Shown here one piece after another: positions 38,701-49,681 of a DNA stretch of 64,000 nt; the stretch's first letter is position 1; every line of letters starts with the position of its first letter. The notes below the pieces were generated by a model that was not told the DNA's origin, made no database searches, and saw nothing but the letters and a program-made list of their open reading frames with translations. The position numbers and the translations under genes are program-made. The DNA comes from Paenochrobactrum gallinarii (GTDB taxonomy: Bacteria; Pseudomonadota; Alphaproteobacteria; Rhizobiales; Rhizobiaceae), in contig NZ_JACIIU010000006.1 of the NCBI RefSeq assembly GCF_014205685.1, forward strand, positions 33,307 to 97,306, given 5' to 3'.

Positions 38701-40680
38701 ATGTTCGGAAAATTAACGCTTGATGCGATTCCATTTCATGAGCCGATCGTCATGGTTACCCTGGCGGCCGTGTTTGGTGGTGGTTTGGCACTATTTGCCG
38801 CGATTACCTATTATCGCAAATGGGGCGTGTTGTGGCATGACTGGCTGACGTCGGTTGATCATAAACGCGTCGGTATCATGTATATCATTCTTGCATTGGT
38901 GATGCTGTTCCGCGGCTTCTCCGATGCCGTGATGATGCGCGCTCAGCAGGCTATTGCCAGCGGGGCGGAAGAGGGCTTCTTGCCACCGCATCACTACGAC
39001 CAGATCTTTACCGCGCATGGCGTGATCATGATCTTCTTCGTGGCTATGCCGTTTATCGTTGGTTTGATGAACTTTGCTGTGCCGTTGCAGATCGGTGCGC
39101 GTGACGTTGCTTTCCCTTACCTGAACAATTTAAGCTTCTGGCTGACCGCAGCCGGTGCCATTTTGCTTAACGTGTCTTTGGGTGTCGGTGAATTTGCGAA
39201 AACCGGCTGGCTGGCTTATCCGCCGCTTTCCGGTATGCAGTTTAGTCCTGATGTCGGCGTCGATTATTATATCTGGGCATTGCAGATTTCCGGTATGGGG
39301 ACGCTGCTTTCCGGTGTGAACCTGATTACCACAATCATCAAAATGCGTGCCCCTGGCATGGATATGATGAAGGTGCCGGTTTTCACATGGACAGCGCTTT
39401 GCTCCAACATCCTGATCGTTGCTGCATTCCCGATCCTGACTGTCACGCTGGCTATGCTGACGCTTGACCGTTACCTCGATTTCCATTTTTTCACCAATGA
39501 TCTTGGTGGCAATGCGATGATGTATATCAACCTCATCTGGATTTGGGGGCATCCTGAGGTTTACATTCTGGTTCTGCCTTGCTTCGGTGTGTTTTCTGAA
39601 GTCATTGCGACCTATAGCGGCAAACGACTTTTCGGTTATACATCAATGGTTTATGCAACCGTTGCCATCACCGTTCTGTCGTTTCTCGTCTGGGCGCACC
39701 ATTTCTTCACCATGGGTGGCGGCGCAAGTGTGAACGCGTTCTTTGGTGTTGCAACAATGATCATTTCCATCCCGACGGGTGCGAAAGTGTTCAACTGGCT
39801 GTTCACCATGTATAAAGGCCGTGTGCGTTTTGAAACGCCGGTTCTGTGGACCATCGGCTTTATGTGCACCTTCGTTATCGGTGGTATGACCGGTGTTCTT
39901 CTGGCTGTTCCGCCGGCAGATTTCGTGTTGCACAACTCCGTGTTTCTGATTGCACACTTCCATAACGTTATTATCTCGGGCGTATTGTTCGGTTGCTTTG
40001 CCGGTATGATCTACTGGTTCCCGAAAGCTTTCGGCTTCAAGCTCAATGAACGTCTTGGCCGCTATGCTTTCTGGTGCTGGCTCACCGGTTTCATTCTCGC
40101 CTTCGCACCGCTTTACGTGCTGGGTCTGATGGGTATGACCCGTCGTCTGAACCACACCGAAAATCCTGCATGGCAGATCTATCTGATCATCGCAGCTGTT
40201 GGTGCGGCAATCATTCTGGTCGGTATTGTCTTTCAGGTTCTGCAGGTGCTTGTCTCGATCCGTGACCGTGAAAAACTGCGCGATCTCAATGGCGATACAT
40301 GGGGCACAGGCCGCACACTCGAGTGGTCAGTTTCTTCACCACCGCCTTTCTACAACTTTGCCGAAACTCCGCCGATCAAAGATGTTGATGCCTGGTGGGA
40401 GATCAAAAAAAGTGGCGTACCACGTCGCACACAGAAATTCGCCCGCATTCATATGCCGAAAAATACCGGCGCAGGTTTCATCCTTGCCATGATCAGCATT
40501 GTCTTTGGTTTTGCTATGGTGTGGCACATCTGGTGGCTGGCGATCGTCGGTGTGGTGGGCATGCTGGCTGTTGGTATCGGTCACTCCTTCTCGCTGGACA
40601 GAGACTATTATGTATCTGCCGATGAAGTGCAGGCGGTTGAAGATATCCGCACTGCTCAGCTCAAAGCACAGGAGGCCTGA
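38701..40680 (+). CDS. cyoB: Cytochrome bo3 ubiquinol oxidase subunit I
   Basis: Catalytic subunit that reduces oxygen to water at a haem-CuB centre. The 659-aa protein has about 15 membrane helices, the low-spin haem His in [15 protein letters not shown], the CuB His-Tyr pair in [12 protein letters not shown], the second CuB pair in VWAHHFF, and the paired haem His in [13 protein letters not shown]. The quinol-oxidase family is shown by its subunit II partner. It abuts cyoC with a 2-bp gap. Confidence 0.97.
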   Translation: MFGKLTLDAIPFHEPIVMVTLAAVFGGGLALFAAITYYRKWGVLWHDWLTSVDHKRVGIMYIILALVMLFRGFSDAVMMRAQQAIASGAEEGFLPPHHYDQIFTAHGVIMIFFVAMPFIVGLMNFAVPLQIGARDVAFPYLNNLSFWLTAAGAILLNVSLGVGEFAKTGWLAYPPLSGMQFSPDVGVDYYIWALQISGMGTLLSGVNLITTIIKMRAPGMDMMKVPVFTWTALCSNILIVAAFPILTVTLAMLTLDRYLDFHFFTNDLGGNAMMYINLIWIWGHPEVYILVLPCFGVFSEVIATYSGKRLFGYTSMVYATVAITVLSFLVWAHHFFTMGGGASVNAFFGVATMIISIPTGAKVFNWLFTMYKGRVRFETPVLWTIGFMCTFVIGGMTGVLLAVPPADFVLHNSVFLIAHFHNVIISGVLFGCFAGMIYWFPKAFGFKLNERLGRYAFWCWLTGFILAFAPLYVLGLMGMTRRLNHTENPAWQIYLIIAAVGAAIILVGIVFQVLQVLVSIRDREKLRDLNGDTWGTGRTLEWSVSSPPPFYNFAETPPIKDVDAWWEIKKSGVPRRTQKFARIHMPKNTGAGFILAMISIVFGFAMVWHIWWLAIVGVVGMLAVGIGHSFSLDRDYYVSADEVQAVEDIRTAQLKAQEA

Positions 40681-40682
40681 TC

Positions 40683-41312
40683 ATGAGTTCCTCAGCTGTT
40701 TTAGATAATCACAGCGCTTCTATTGATGTGGAAGCAGCGCATGAAGATCATCACGATGCAGGCTCCACCTCGCTGGTAGGTTTCTGGATCTACCTGATGA
40801 GCGACTGCGTGTTGTTCTCAGGGCTCTTTGCAACTTATGCCGTTTTATCCCACCAGTTCGCTGGTGGGCCAACGGGGCGCGAATTGTTCGACCTGCAATT
40901 TGTTGCGGTTGAAACTGCATTGCTGCTGGTATCAAGCTTGACCTATGGTCTGGCGACATTGGCGATGTTCAAAGGTAATCGTGCCGGTCTAATCCGCTGG
41001 CTCGGCGTTACCTTCCTGCTCGGTGCTACCTTCCTTGCGATGGAAATCTATGAATTCCATCACATGATTGAGATTGGTGCAGGTCCGGACCGCAGTGCGT
41101 TTCTGTCGGCATTCTTCACCCTTGTAGGCACGCACGGTTTCCACATTCTCACCGGTCTGATCTGGATTGTTGTGCTGGTTGCGCAGGTTATGCGTACCGG
41201 TCTCACCAAGAGCAATCAGACACGTATTATGTGCCTCAGCCTGTTCTGGCACTTTCTGGATATCGTCTGGATTGGTGTCTTCACGCTGGTCTATTTGATG
41301 GGAGTATTGTGA
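40683..41312 (+). CDS. cyoC: Cytochrome bo3 ubiquinol oxidase subunit III
   Basis: Subunit III of the bo3 oxidase, a 209-aa protein with five transmembrane helices ([20 protein letters not shown] onward) and the family motif [20 protein letters not shown] lies 7 nt before the ATG, so it is coupled to cyoB. Its stop codon overlaps the cyoD start by one base. Confidence 0.96.
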   Translation: MSSSAVLDNHSASIDVEAAHEDHHDAGSTSLVGFWIYLMSDCVLFSGLFATYAVLSHQFAGGPTGRELFDLQFVAVETALLLVSSLTYGLATLAMFKGNRAGLIRWLGVTFLLGATFLAMEIYEFHHMIEIGAGPDRSAFLSAFFTLVGTHGFHILTGLIWIVVLVAQVMRTGLTKSNQTRIMCLSLFWHFLDIVWIGVFTLVYLMGVL

Positions 41313-41689
41313 TGAGTGCTGTGAAAGATACACACGGAACAACTGATCATGGTGCTGATCACGGTGATCTGAAAACCTATCTGATCGGTTTTGTATTGGC
41401 GGTTATTCTCACTGCGGTACCTTTTGGTCTGGTAATGGTCGGAACATTTACTCCGGCGGTTACAGCTGCCATCGTTTTGGGAATTGCAGCAGTGCAGATG
41501 GTCGTTCATCTGATTTACTTCCTGCATATGAGCCCGAAATCTGAGGGTGGCTGGAACATGATGGCGCTGTTGTTCACTGTCATCATTCTGGCGATTGTTC
41601 TGATCGGTTCGGTTTGGATTATGCATCATCTGGATACCAATATGATGCCAATGCAGATGACCCCAGAGGCAGCCCGCAACCTGCCTTGA
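41312..41689 (+). CDS. cyoD: Cytochrome bo3 ubiquinol oxidase subunit IV
   Basis: Small 125-aa subunit with three transmembrane helices that supports CuB assembly. A His-rich N-terminus (THGTTDHGADHGD) precedes LKTYLIGFVLAVILTAVPFG and the motif QMVVHLIYFLHM. The start at 41312 (TGATG overlap with cyoC, GGAG upstream) is chosen over longer in-frame starts inside cyoC. No cyoE (haem O synthase) follows; the operon ends at two hairpins. Confidence 0.94.
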   Translation: MSAVKDTHGTTDHGADHGDLKTYLIGFVLAVILTAVPFGLVMVGTFTPAVTAAIVLGIAAVQMVVHLIYFLHMSPKSEGGWNMMALLFTVIILAIVLIGSVWIMHHLDTNMMPMQMTPEAARNLP

Positions 41690-41711
41690 TCTGACCAGGT
41701 GACTGTTTTTA

Positions 41712-41787
41712 GCGGCTTTTCTCTCCTCTCCCCCCGCAAAAGCCGCATCGGGCGCTCCGGATTTTTTAGATCCGGAGCGCTTTTTTT
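41712..41787 (+). terminator. Double hairpin terminating the cyo operon
   Basis: First stem: GCGGCTTTT (41712-41720) with AAAAGCCGC (41738-41746). Second stem: GCGCTCCGGAT (41752-41762) with ATCCGGAGCGC (41770-41780), followed by seven T. The second is a perfect intrinsic terminator. Confidence 0.93.
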
Positions 41788-41921
41788 ATATTGCGTGTGT
41801 AAATCCATTAAAACACTCATTGGTTGTATTCATGTTTGCTAAAGTGATATGAAGCCTATCTTCGACCGGAAGGACTTAAGGTGTGCTTGATGTCTTGCTC
41901 CGGTATTGACGGAGTATGCTG

Positions 41922-42470
41922 ATGTTATTGAAACAATGGATTGGCAGTCCAAAACATATTGCCATACTTACCTTGTTGAGCTTGCTGATTGGTGTTCCTG
42001 TCGCAAGCTATGCGGCTCCGGCCATTGTCACGGGAAATGTCAATGTGCGGGAAGGGGCATCGACGCGCTATAAAAAAATCGGCACATTAAGACCAGGCTG
42101 GCAGGTGGAGGCAGGGCCATGTCAGGCCGGATGGTGTCATGTGCGTGTCGGTCGTCTTTATGGCTGGGCATCGGCGCGTTATTTAAATTTCAACCGTGCC
42201 GTTCAGCCGGCTCCATATTATACGCGTCAACCGACTGTCATTATTGAAAGCGGCCCGGTGATCAGGCGTGCGCCCTTCTGGGGATGGGGTGATGATGATT
42301 GGCGCTATTACCGGCCATCCCGCCGTCATGACCGGCCTCGGCCATTGCCGCCGCAGCCGGCACCTTCACCGCCTTTCTATGATCCTTATAATAATGCAGG
42401 TAGCGGACCGGTTTATCCGCCCATGGGTAACGTTCCCATTGGTGGGGGCGTAAGGCCGTTTGGAGGCTAA
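41922..42470 (+). CDS. Exported SH3-domain protein with Pro-rich tail
   Basis: 182-aa secreted protein. A signal peptide (about residues 12-32, ending ASYA) precedes one SH3_3 domain (VTGNVNVREGASTRYKKIG...GWCHVRVGRLYGWASARYL) and a disordered tail rich in Pro, Arg, Tyr and Gly. Function unknown; a cell-wall or surface role is inferred from the domain. ATG at 41922 is preferred because GGAG lies 7 nt upstream; an ATG 6 nt earlier is too close. Not related in its tail to the SH3 protein at 35447-36007. Confidence 0.8.
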   Translation: MLLKQWIGSPKHIAILTLLSLLIGVPVASYAAPAIVTGNVNVREGASTRYKKIGTLRPGWQVEAGPCQAGWCHVRVGRLYGWASARYLNFNRAVQPAPYYTRQPTVIIESGPVIRRAPFWGWGDDDWRYYRPSRRHDRPRPLPPQPAPSPPFYDPYNNAGSGPVYPPMGNVPIGGGVRPFGG

Positions 42471-42924
42471 GAGCCTGCAACTGATTCCATTGAGCTGGAC
42501 GAAAATTAAGAACCTGATGCTCTTCCGCATTTAGATATTATGATTTCCATCAATTTGAGCGCGTTTTTTGTAAACAATATCTGGCACAAAACTTGCGCTC
42601 AAAAATCAGTAATTCAGAAATTGCTTATATTTTATAAGGGTTTGTCCGGCCGTTCAAATGTGCCGGATATGCCTGCATTTCGCGTTAACTCTTTATTCAC
42701 CTAAAAGTTGAATTGCGTCTTCTCTTGTGCGCCCGTTAACCATGCCCGTGCTATTCACTGTATATCTCGATAGAGCGTGATTTTTGATCTTGTGTTTCTG
42801 TCGGGTGAGAGCATTGCGCAGTGAAAATCATGCTGCTGCAATCGACAAATACAGGTCGAACAGATAAGGTTTCTATTGAAGAAATTTATCCGGTTCAGTC
42901 TGTTCGTATAAGTTTAGTATAGGA
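42471..42924 (+). other. Region upstream of tamA, 454 bp
   Basis: No gene is seen. A 9-bp perfect inverted repeat (TTTGAGCGC at 42554, GCGCTCAAA at 42595) and a 6-bp stem near 42647 could end the SH3 transcript. TTAACCAT at 42736-42743 equals a CtrA half-site but is isolated. The final 100 bp should contain the tamAB promoter. Confidence 0.45.
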
Positions 42925-44910
42925 ATGCACAAGCATATGAGACTGAAGGCAAAGCCAATTTACAAAGCAAGCGTACTGGCATTGCTGATGGCTGCCCAGC
43001 TTTCACCTTTCCTTGCTTCTCCGGCACAAGCATTTGAACTTTTCGGCATTCATTTATGGGGCGAGAAAAAGCCGGTAAATGATCCTGATGCTGTGATCGC
43101 AGAACCAAAAAATTATGATGTTGAAGTGGTTATCGGCGGCGTTCAGATTAATCCGGACGGTAAAGCGGATAATAGCAAGGAAATTATTGAGGGTGCATCC
43201 GGTTTGGTTGCCGATCAGGAGAAGCCTGCATCCGGCTCAGCAGGTTTGCTCGCTAAGGCGCGGGGTGACTATCGCCGCATTCTGGCAGCCCTTTATAATG
43301 AAGGGCGCTATGGCGGTACGATTTCCATTTTAGTGAATGGCCGTGAGGCCAGCGATATTCCGCCTGATGCGGAAATGCCTGATCACGTCAATATTGTAAT
43401 TAATGTTGATCCGGGCCCGCAATTTTTGTTTTCGCGTGCGAGCATTGTGAATATGGCGCCGCCACCGGCAAAGCCGCGTCGTGATCAGGTGAAGACACCA
43501 GCAGAATCAGGCTTTGTTGATGGGGCTGTGGCGAAGTCCGGCACGATCTTGCGTGCTGAGCGTCTGGCCGTTGAAGCATGGCGCCAGCAGGGTTATGCTA
43601 AGGCTCGCATGTCTGATGAAGAGGTCACAGCCGACCATCAGGGTAATAAGGTTTCGGCAGAAATTACCATCGAACCGGGTATGCATGCGCAATATGGCTC
43701 TGTGACTGTTGAAGGAACAGAGCGGATGGATCCCGCATTTGTGGCATGGATGACCGGCCTCAAAGAAGGTGAAGATTTTGATCCGGCAGATCTGGAACGT
43801 GCTAAAAAGCGTTTGGCACGCATGGAAGTCTTCCGTGCAATGAGTTTTCAGGAAGCCGAAGAGATTAATCCGGACGGCACTTTGCCGATGACACTCAATG
43901 TGCAGGAGCGTAAACCGCGCCGTTTCGGTATTGGTGGCAGCTATTCAACTCTGGATGGTTTCGGAGCTGAAACTTACTGGATGCACCGCAATCTGCTGGG
44001 CAAAGGCGAGCGTTTGCGCGTTGAAGGTAAGGTCAGCGGCATTGGTGGTTCGCAGGAAAAATCGTTCAATCCGCAGAACTATACTTATTTGCTCGGCACA
44101 AGCTTTACCAAGCCGGGAGTCTTTACGCCGGATACGGATTTTGTTGCCGGACTGAATGCGCGTCGTGAAGTAATCGACGCCTATACGGAAACATCGGTAA
44201 ACCTTAAGGGCGGCTTTACGCATATCTTCTCGGATGAATTATCCGGCAGTGCTTATGCCAATGTCGGGCGGTCGCACTTTAGCGATGATTATCACGGCAA
44301 GCGCCGGTTCACGACGATTGGTCTGCAAGGCAGCCTGCTTTATGATGGTCGTGATGACAAGAATGATGCCAAGCACGGCCTTTATGGCGAGCTCTTTCTT
44401 GAGCCGTTTTATGAGGCAACTTATGGTAATTTCATCAATAAGTTCACCGCTGAAGGCCGCGCTTATTACAGCTTTGGCAAAGGTGATCGCGTAACGTTTG
44501 CAGGCCGTGCCAAAGTTGGCTCGATTGTCGGTGCTGATATCAGTGAATTGCCGCCGGATAAATTGTTCTTTGCAGGTGGTGGCGGTTCCATCCGTGGCTA
44601 TGCTTATCGCAATGTTGGTGTTGAAACATCAACGGGCGAAATCATTGGTGGTCGTTCATTGGTTGAGGCATCGGGTGAGGTGCGCGCTAAGGTGACCGAA
44701 TCCATTGGCGTGGTGGCTTTTGCCGATGCGGGCTATGTTGGTGAGAAATCCTATCCGGACTTCTCTGAAAAGCTGCGCGTTGGTGTTGGTGGCGGTTTGC
44801 GTTATCACACAGGCCTCGGCCCCATCCGCCTTGATGCAGCCGTGCCGCTCAATCGCGGCTCAGGCGATCCTAAATTTTCTTTCTATGTGGGTATAGGACA
44901 GTCGTTTTGA
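42925..44910 (+). CDS. tamA: Outer-membrane assembly protein TamA (BamA family)
   Basis: Omp85-family outer-membrane protein that works with TamB in envelope assembly or lipid transport. The 661-aa precursor has a signal peptide (cleavage near PAQA, residue 36), POTRA-type repeats (about 60-330; one reads VEGTERMDPAFVAWMTGLKEGEDFDP) and a C-terminal 16-strand barrel with GGGGSIRGYAYRNVG and LRYHTGLGPIRLDAAVPL, ending in Phe. The start may instead be ATG at 42937. tamB starts inside its last codons. Confidence 0.92.
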   Translation: MHKHMRLKAKPIYKASVLALLMAAQLSPFLASPAQAFELFGIHLWGEKKPVNDPDAVIAEPKNYDVEVVIGGVQINPDGKADNSKEIIEGASGLVADQEKPASGSAGLLAKARGDYRRILAALYNEGRYGGTISILVNGREASDIPPDAEMPDHVNIVINVDPGPQFLFSRASIVNMAPPPAKPRRDQVKTPAESGFVDGAVAKSGTILRAERLAVEAWRQQGYAKARMSDEEVTADHQGNKVSAEITIEPGMHAQYGSVTVEGTERMDPAFVAWMTGLKEGEDFDPADLERAKKRLARMEVFRAMSFQEAEEINPDGTLPMTLNVQERKPRRFGIGGSYSTLDGFGAETYWMHRNLLGKGERLRVEGKVSGIGGSQEKSFNPQNYTYLLGTSFTKPGVFTPDTDFVAGLNARREVIDAYTETSVNLKGGFTHIFSDELSGSAYANVGRSHFSDDYHGKRRFTTIGLQGSLLYDGRDDKNDAKHGLYGELFLEPFYEATYGNFINKFTAEGRAYYSFGKGDRVTFAGRAKVGSIVGADISELPPDKLFFAGGGGSIRGYAYRNVGVETSTGEIIGGRSLVEASGEVRAKVTESIGVVAFADAGYVGEKSYPDFSEKLRVGVGGGLRYHTGLGPIRLDAAVPLNRGSGDPKFSFYVGIGQSF

Positions 44911-47900
44911 CACGATTACTGACACTTCTTTTTGTTCTTCTGTTTGCTCTGCCATCCTTTGCACAGGATCAGGCGGAGGAAGAGAAGTCGTATTTTCTAT
45001 CCTTCATCGAAAATCAATTATCCGCGCCTAATCGCAGAATTTCATTTTCTGGTCTGAATGGTGTTTTGTCTTCCGAAGCTAAAGTTGGCGCGATCACTGT
45101 TGCCGACCGTGAAGGTGTGTGGCTGCGTATTGAAAATGCAACCCTGAACTGGAGCCGTCTGGCACTTTTGCGCGGCAATTTGAGCATTCAGAATCTTTCG
45201 GCTGATCGTGTGGATTTTTTCCGCACCCCATTGCCGGACAGCAATGTGCCGTCACCTGAATCGTCTGGTTTCAGTGTGCCGGAGCTGCCATTGTCCGTGC
45301 ATCTGGATCAGCTTGATATTGCTAAAATCCATTTCGGCAAAGATATTTTCGGTCTTGAATCTGAAGTTTCTGCCAAGGGCAAACTGGCGCTGGCTGATGG
45401 CTCGTTGCAGTCTGAATTTGCGATCGATCGTCTTGACGGTCCGGGTGGTAAATTTGACCTTAAAGCCGACTTTACCAACAGCACGCAAAAGCTTGATCTG
45501 AATTTACAGGCGGAAGAACCGGCTAATGGTATCATTGCCAATGTGCTGAAGATCGATGGCCGACCTCCGATGAAGCTGGATGTGCAGGGCGCAGGCGTTC
45601 TTGATGATCTCAAGATTGATCTGAACCTTGATGCCGATAACAAACGTATTCTGACCGGCGCTCTGACCGTGGATCGTAAAGATTCCGGTCAGGATAAGGG
45701 TCGTGCTTTTACCGCTCGCCTCAATGGTCCGATTGCAGCTTTGGTGCCGCAGCAGTTTCGTGATTTCTTTGGTGCAGATACTAAATTGTCAGCACTTGGC
45801 CTGATTAAGGATGAAGGCGGTATGCGCCTTGATGATCTGGCTCTCGATAGCGCAGCCTTGAAACTTGCGGCTTCTGCCGAAAGTGGCAAAGACGGCTTCT
45901 TAAATCGTCTGCGTGTGGATCTTACACTGGCTGACGCTGAAAAGGGACGCGTTTTGCTGCCGGTTGCGGGCGGTGAAACCTCTGTCGCTAATGCCCGTTT
46001 CCAGCTTGCATTTGGTGACCGCCCGACCAATGACTGGGTTGGCCGTCTTGATGTCGCTAAGCTTAAAACTGCTGACCTTACCAGTGATCATATCAGCTTT
46101 GATATGGGTGGTGTGGCCGAAAACCTCGATCAGCCTGATGCCCGTCATATTAGTTTTGATGTGAAGGGTAATGTTGGCGGCCTTGGTTCTCCGCATGATG
46201 ATTTGGCACAAGCGCTTGGCGAAAAAATCGAACTTTTGATCAATGGTCAATGGACAGCCGGTCAGCCGGTTGATCTGAACCGTGCCGATATTATTGCGCA
46301 GGATACCAAGCTGAGCCTGAAAGGCATCATTGAGGACAATCACTTTAAGGGTGATATCAATGCAGCAATTGAGAGCCTGTCTCCATTTGGTGCGCTGGCC
46401 GGACGTGATCTTGGCGGTGCGCTGCATCTGACAGCCAAAGGCAAAATCGAGCCTCTGACCGGCGCTTTTGACCTTGATCTTGATGGTAGTGCGGATGGCA
46501 TGCGCACCGGCATTGAGGCCGCGGATAAAGTGCTGGCCGGACAGACACGTCTGACAGGTGGTATTGCGCGTGGGCCGGAAGGTTTTGCAGCCCGTAATTT
46601 CCGTCTCGGTAACGAGCAGACAGAACTGACAGCCAATGGCGTATTTGCCAGTAAAGATGCGGATTTCAACTTCGCAGCCTCGCTTGGCGATATGGCTTAT
46701 GTCTCCGATCAGACATCAGGTAAACTGACTGTCAAAGGCAGTGCGCGTGGCAATGACGGCGTGTTTGCTGTTGCTATTCGTGCGGCTGCGCCTGAAGGAA
46801 CATTGGCCGGCCAAAAGCTGAGCAATGGTGCGTTTGACTTTAACGCTGTGATGGATGGCAATTCGAAAACCGGCACTGTGCTGAATGGTCAGCTTGCCGG
46901 TCATGCTTTTCTTAATGGCGAGCGTGTTGATCTGTCCACTTTAGTGGATCTGGTCGATGATGAAAAACGTCTGAGCAACTTGCTCTTTAAAGCAGGTGGT
47001 GCCGAAGTTCGTGGTAATGTCACGCAGACCGCCAAAGGTTTGTTTGAAGGTCAGTTGCAGGTTGATGCACCGGATGTTTCCACTGCTGCCGCGCTGTTTC
47101 TGGTTGAAGCGGCTGGTAGTGTCAAAGCTGAAATCGGCCTTGATCATAATGGTGAAGCCCAGAATGCCGTGGTTAATGCGACAGTTAAAAGCCTGAAGGC
47201 GAATGGCAACCACATTGATTCTGCCGATATTGCAATGAAAGCGCAGGATTTGCTGGGCGTTCCGGTTGTTGATGGTCAGGCAACTGCACGCAAAGTCAAA
47301 CTTGGTGATTTCGGTATTGATACGCTTGATGCGCAAGCGAATGCTCAAGGCTCGAAAACACAGTTTACCGCCAATACCAAGCTTGCAATCGGCACCGTTG
47401 CCAATGCAGCCGGTTCGCTGGAGCCAAAAGATGGCGGCTTCCTGTTAAGCTTGGCAAAAGCAGAGGTGAAACAGGCGCAGCTTAATGCAAGCCTTGCAGC
47501 ACCTGCTGATATTGCCATGAATGATGGCCGTATTTCCTTTGGCGACGTCCTGATTAATGCCAGCAATGGCGGCAATAGTGGTCAGGTTAAAGTGAATGGC
47601 GGTCTGGCAGATAAGTTTGATTTGTCTGTTGCTGTTTCTGACTTGCCGCTGGCGCTTGCCAATGCGGTTCAGCCGGCTCTGGGTCTTGGCGGTATCGTTA
47701 ATGGTACAGCCCATATCACTGGTACTGCCGATGCGCCGGATGTCCGTTTTGATTTGCAGGCACGCGGTGTGACCGCTGCTGAATTGAAAAAGCAGGGCAT
47801 TGCAGCATTGGATGCAGATGCGAAAGGCACGTCAGCCAATAATCGTCTCAATGTTGATGCGCGCGTCTTTGGCGGTGGTGGCATTGATGTGCGTGCCAAT

Positions 47901-49553
47901 GGTGGTGTGCCGTTGGGCAAGGGCGAACTGGCGCTGGATGTGAACCTCACCCAATTGCCGCTCACTGTTTTGAACGGTGCGGTAAAGGGGCAGGATTTGC
48001 GCGGGCTTGTCACGGGCACAGCACGTGTGACCGGCACATTGCAAAATCCGAATGCCAAGTTCTCGTTGAAGGGCAATGAGCTTTCAACGTCATTTTTGCG
48101 TGAAAACGGATTGGCGCCTTTAACACTCAATACAGCCGGTGAATTTGCCGGACAGGCAGTTAACTTCTCCAGTCTGACAGTTGACGGGCCAAAAGGCCTG
48201 AATGTCAGCGCCAGTGGTAAAGTGCCGCTTTCCGGTCAGGGCTTGGGTGCTAATGTGACCGGTAATGTGCCTTTGGCGCTTGCCAATCGCTTTATCGCTG
48301 ATCGTGGTTCGCAGGCGAGCGGTACACTGTCTTTGACCGCTTCGGTCTCAGGTAGTTTTGATCGTCCGCAATTGCGCGGTATGTTCTCAACCAATGGCGC
48401 GCAGTTCATTGATCCGGAAACCAATGTCCGTCTTAACAATATCAATGTGATGGGTAGTCTGGACGGTGAAACCATTTCGCTGCGTCAGGTCAGTGCTGAT
48501 CTGGGTAGTGGCGGTTCACTGAGCGCCAGCGGTACGATTTCCACCAATGTGGCAGCTGCAATGCCTGCCAATATTGAAATCAAGTTTAACCGTGCGCGAT
48601 ATGCTGATGGCACGCTGGTGGTGGCAACCGTTAATGGTGGTTTGTCGATTACCGGTCCGTTGCTGCGTGATCCGCTGATTGGTGGCCGCATTGATATTGA
48701 GCGTGCAGAAATCTCCGTGCCGGAAAGCATGGGCGGTGGTGCGGCCAGCATCAATGTCAATCATATCAACACACCGCTTGCGGTGATGCGCACACTCACA
48801 CGGGCAAAGGTTGAAACCCGCAAAGGACCAATTCCTACCCCTTCCGCGCGTCCAAGCGTTGCCAAGCTTGATGTGTTGGTCAACGCTCCGAACAAGATCT
48901 TTGTTCGTGGTCGTGGATTGGATACGGAACTGGGCGGACGCTTGCGTCTGACCGGCCCTGTGACCAATATCCAGCCTGTCGGTGGTTTTGATCTGCTGCG
49001 TGGTCGTATCGGCATTATGGGGCAGCGTATCACCTTTGACGAAGGACAGGTGACCTTGATTGGTGATCTTAATCCGCAGGTCAACTTTGTTGCACGCACT
49101 GAAGGCAATGACATCATCGTACTGGTAACGGTTAAAGGTACTGTCGATAATCTCGACATCTCTTTTAGTTCGCAACCTGAATTACCGCAGGATGAAGTTC
49201 TGGCGCGTTTGCTCTTCAATCGTTCGATCAGTGAATTGTCGCCCTTCCAGATTGCACAGCTGGCCGCTGCTGCGGCAGAGCTTGCTGGTGGCAAGAGCAC
49301 CTCTTTGATGGGTAGTATCCGTCAGGGCGTCGGGCTGGATGATCTGGATGTGGTGACCGACCAGAAGGGTAATACCGCTGTGCGCGCCGGTACCTATATC
49401 CGTGATAATATCTATCTGGGCGTTGAAGCCGGTTCAGCGGGAGCGACCAAGGGTACGGTTAATATGGATATTAGCCGTCATCTGAAGGCCAAAGCATCTG
49501 TCGGCTCGGATGGTAATTCCAGCGCTGGTGTGTTTTATGAGCGTGATTACTAA
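44907..49553 (+). CDS. tamB: Inner-membrane translocation/assembly protein TamB
   Basis: Very long AsmA-like protein that bridges inner and outer membranes; now viewed as a phospholipid-transport conduit. The 1548-aa product has an N-terminal signal-anchor (MTRLLTLLFVLLFALPSFA), a long run of beta-strand repeats forming a hydrophobic groove, and the C-terminal DUF490 domain (PITG-type LRLTGPVTNIQPVGGFDLLRG through the terminal FYERDY). The start is TTG overlapping the tamA stop by 4 nt, so it is coupled. Antisense frames over it are shadows. Confidence 0.93.
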   Translation: MTRLLTLLFVLLFALPSFAQDQAEEEKSYFLSFIENQLSAPNRRISFSGLNGVLSSEAKVGAITVADREGVWLRIENATLNWSRLALLRGNLSIQNLSADRVDFFRTPLPDSNVPSPESSGFSVPELPLSVHLDQLDIAKIHFGKDIFGLESEVSAKGKLALADGSLQSEFAIDRLDGPGGKFDLKADFTNSTQKLDLNLQAEEPANGIIANVLKIDGRPPMKLDVQGAGVLDDLKIDLNLDADNKRILTGALTVDRKDSGQDKGRAFTARLNGPIAALVPQQFRDFFGADTKLSALGLIKDEGGMRLDDLALDSAALKLAASAESGKDGFLNRLRVDLTLADAEKGRVLLPVAGGETSVANARFQLAFGDRPTNDWVGRLDVAKLKTADLTSDHISFDMGGVAENLDQPDARHISFDVKGNVGGLGSPHDDLAQALGEKIELLINGQWTAGQPVDLNRADIIAQDTKLSLKGIIEDNHFKGDINAAIESLSPFGALAGRDLGGALHLTAKGKIEPLTGAFDLDLDGSADGMRTGIEAADKVLAGQTRLTGGIARGPEGFAARNFRLGNEQTELTANGVFASKDADFNFAASLGDMAYVSDQTSGKLTVKGSARGNDGVFAVAIRAAAPEGTLAGQKLSNGAFDFNAVMDGNSKTGTVLNGQLAGHAFLNGERVDLSTLVDLVDDEKRLSNLLFKAGGAEVRGNVTQTAKGLFEGQLQVDAPDVSTAAALFLVEAAGSVKAEIGLDHNGEAQNAVVNATVKSLKANGNHIDSADIAMKAQDLLGVPVVDGQATARKVKLGDFGIDTLDAQANAQGSKTQFTANTKLAIGTVANAAGSLEPKDGGFLLSLAKAEVKQAQLNASLAAPADIAMNDGRISFGDVLINASNGGNSGQVKVNGGLADKFDLSVAVSDLPLALANAVQPALGLGGIVNGTAHITGTADAPDVRFDLQARGVTAAELKKQGIAALDADAKGTSANNRLNVDARVFGGGGIDVRANGGVPLGKGELALDVNLTQLPLTVLNGAVKGQDLRGLVTGTARVTGTLQNPNAKFSLKGNELSTSFLRENGLAPLTLNTAGEFAGQAVNFSSLTVDGPKGLNVSASGKVPLSGQGLGANVTGNVPLALANRFIADRGSQASGTLSLTASVSGSFDRPQLRGMFSTNGAQFIDPETNVRLNNINVMGSLDGETISLRQVSADLGSGGSLSASGTISTNVAAAMPANIEIKFNRARYADGTLVVATVNGGLSITGPLLRDPLIGGRIDIERAEISVPESMGGGAASINVNHINTPLAVMRTLTRAKVETRKGPIPTPSARPSVAKLDVLVNAPNKIFVRGRGLDTELGGRLRLTGPVTNIQPVGGFDLLRGRIGIMGQRITFDEGQVTLIGDLNPQVNFVARTEGNDIIVLVTVKGTVDNLDISFSSQPELPQDEVLARLLFNRSISELSPFQIAQLAAAAAELAGGKSTSLMGSIRQGVGLDDLDVVTDQKGNTAVRAGTYIRDNIYLGVEAGSAGATKGTVNMDISRHLKAKASVGSDGNSSAGVFYERDY

Positions 49554-49681
49554 GCCATAAAGCGTTTTGTTTTGTGATCCGGCAGGTGGCTTTTTAAGCT
49601 GATCTGCCTGCCGGATTAACGCTTCTTAAACCATAAAAGCGCAAGGTCATACCCCATACTAATGATGACCGGAAAACACTT

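Noticed and set aside
44907-49553. Several antisense frames of 100-220 codons inside tamB
   Set aside because: They lie over a single intact 1548-codon gene with clear TamB features and show no motifs of their own.
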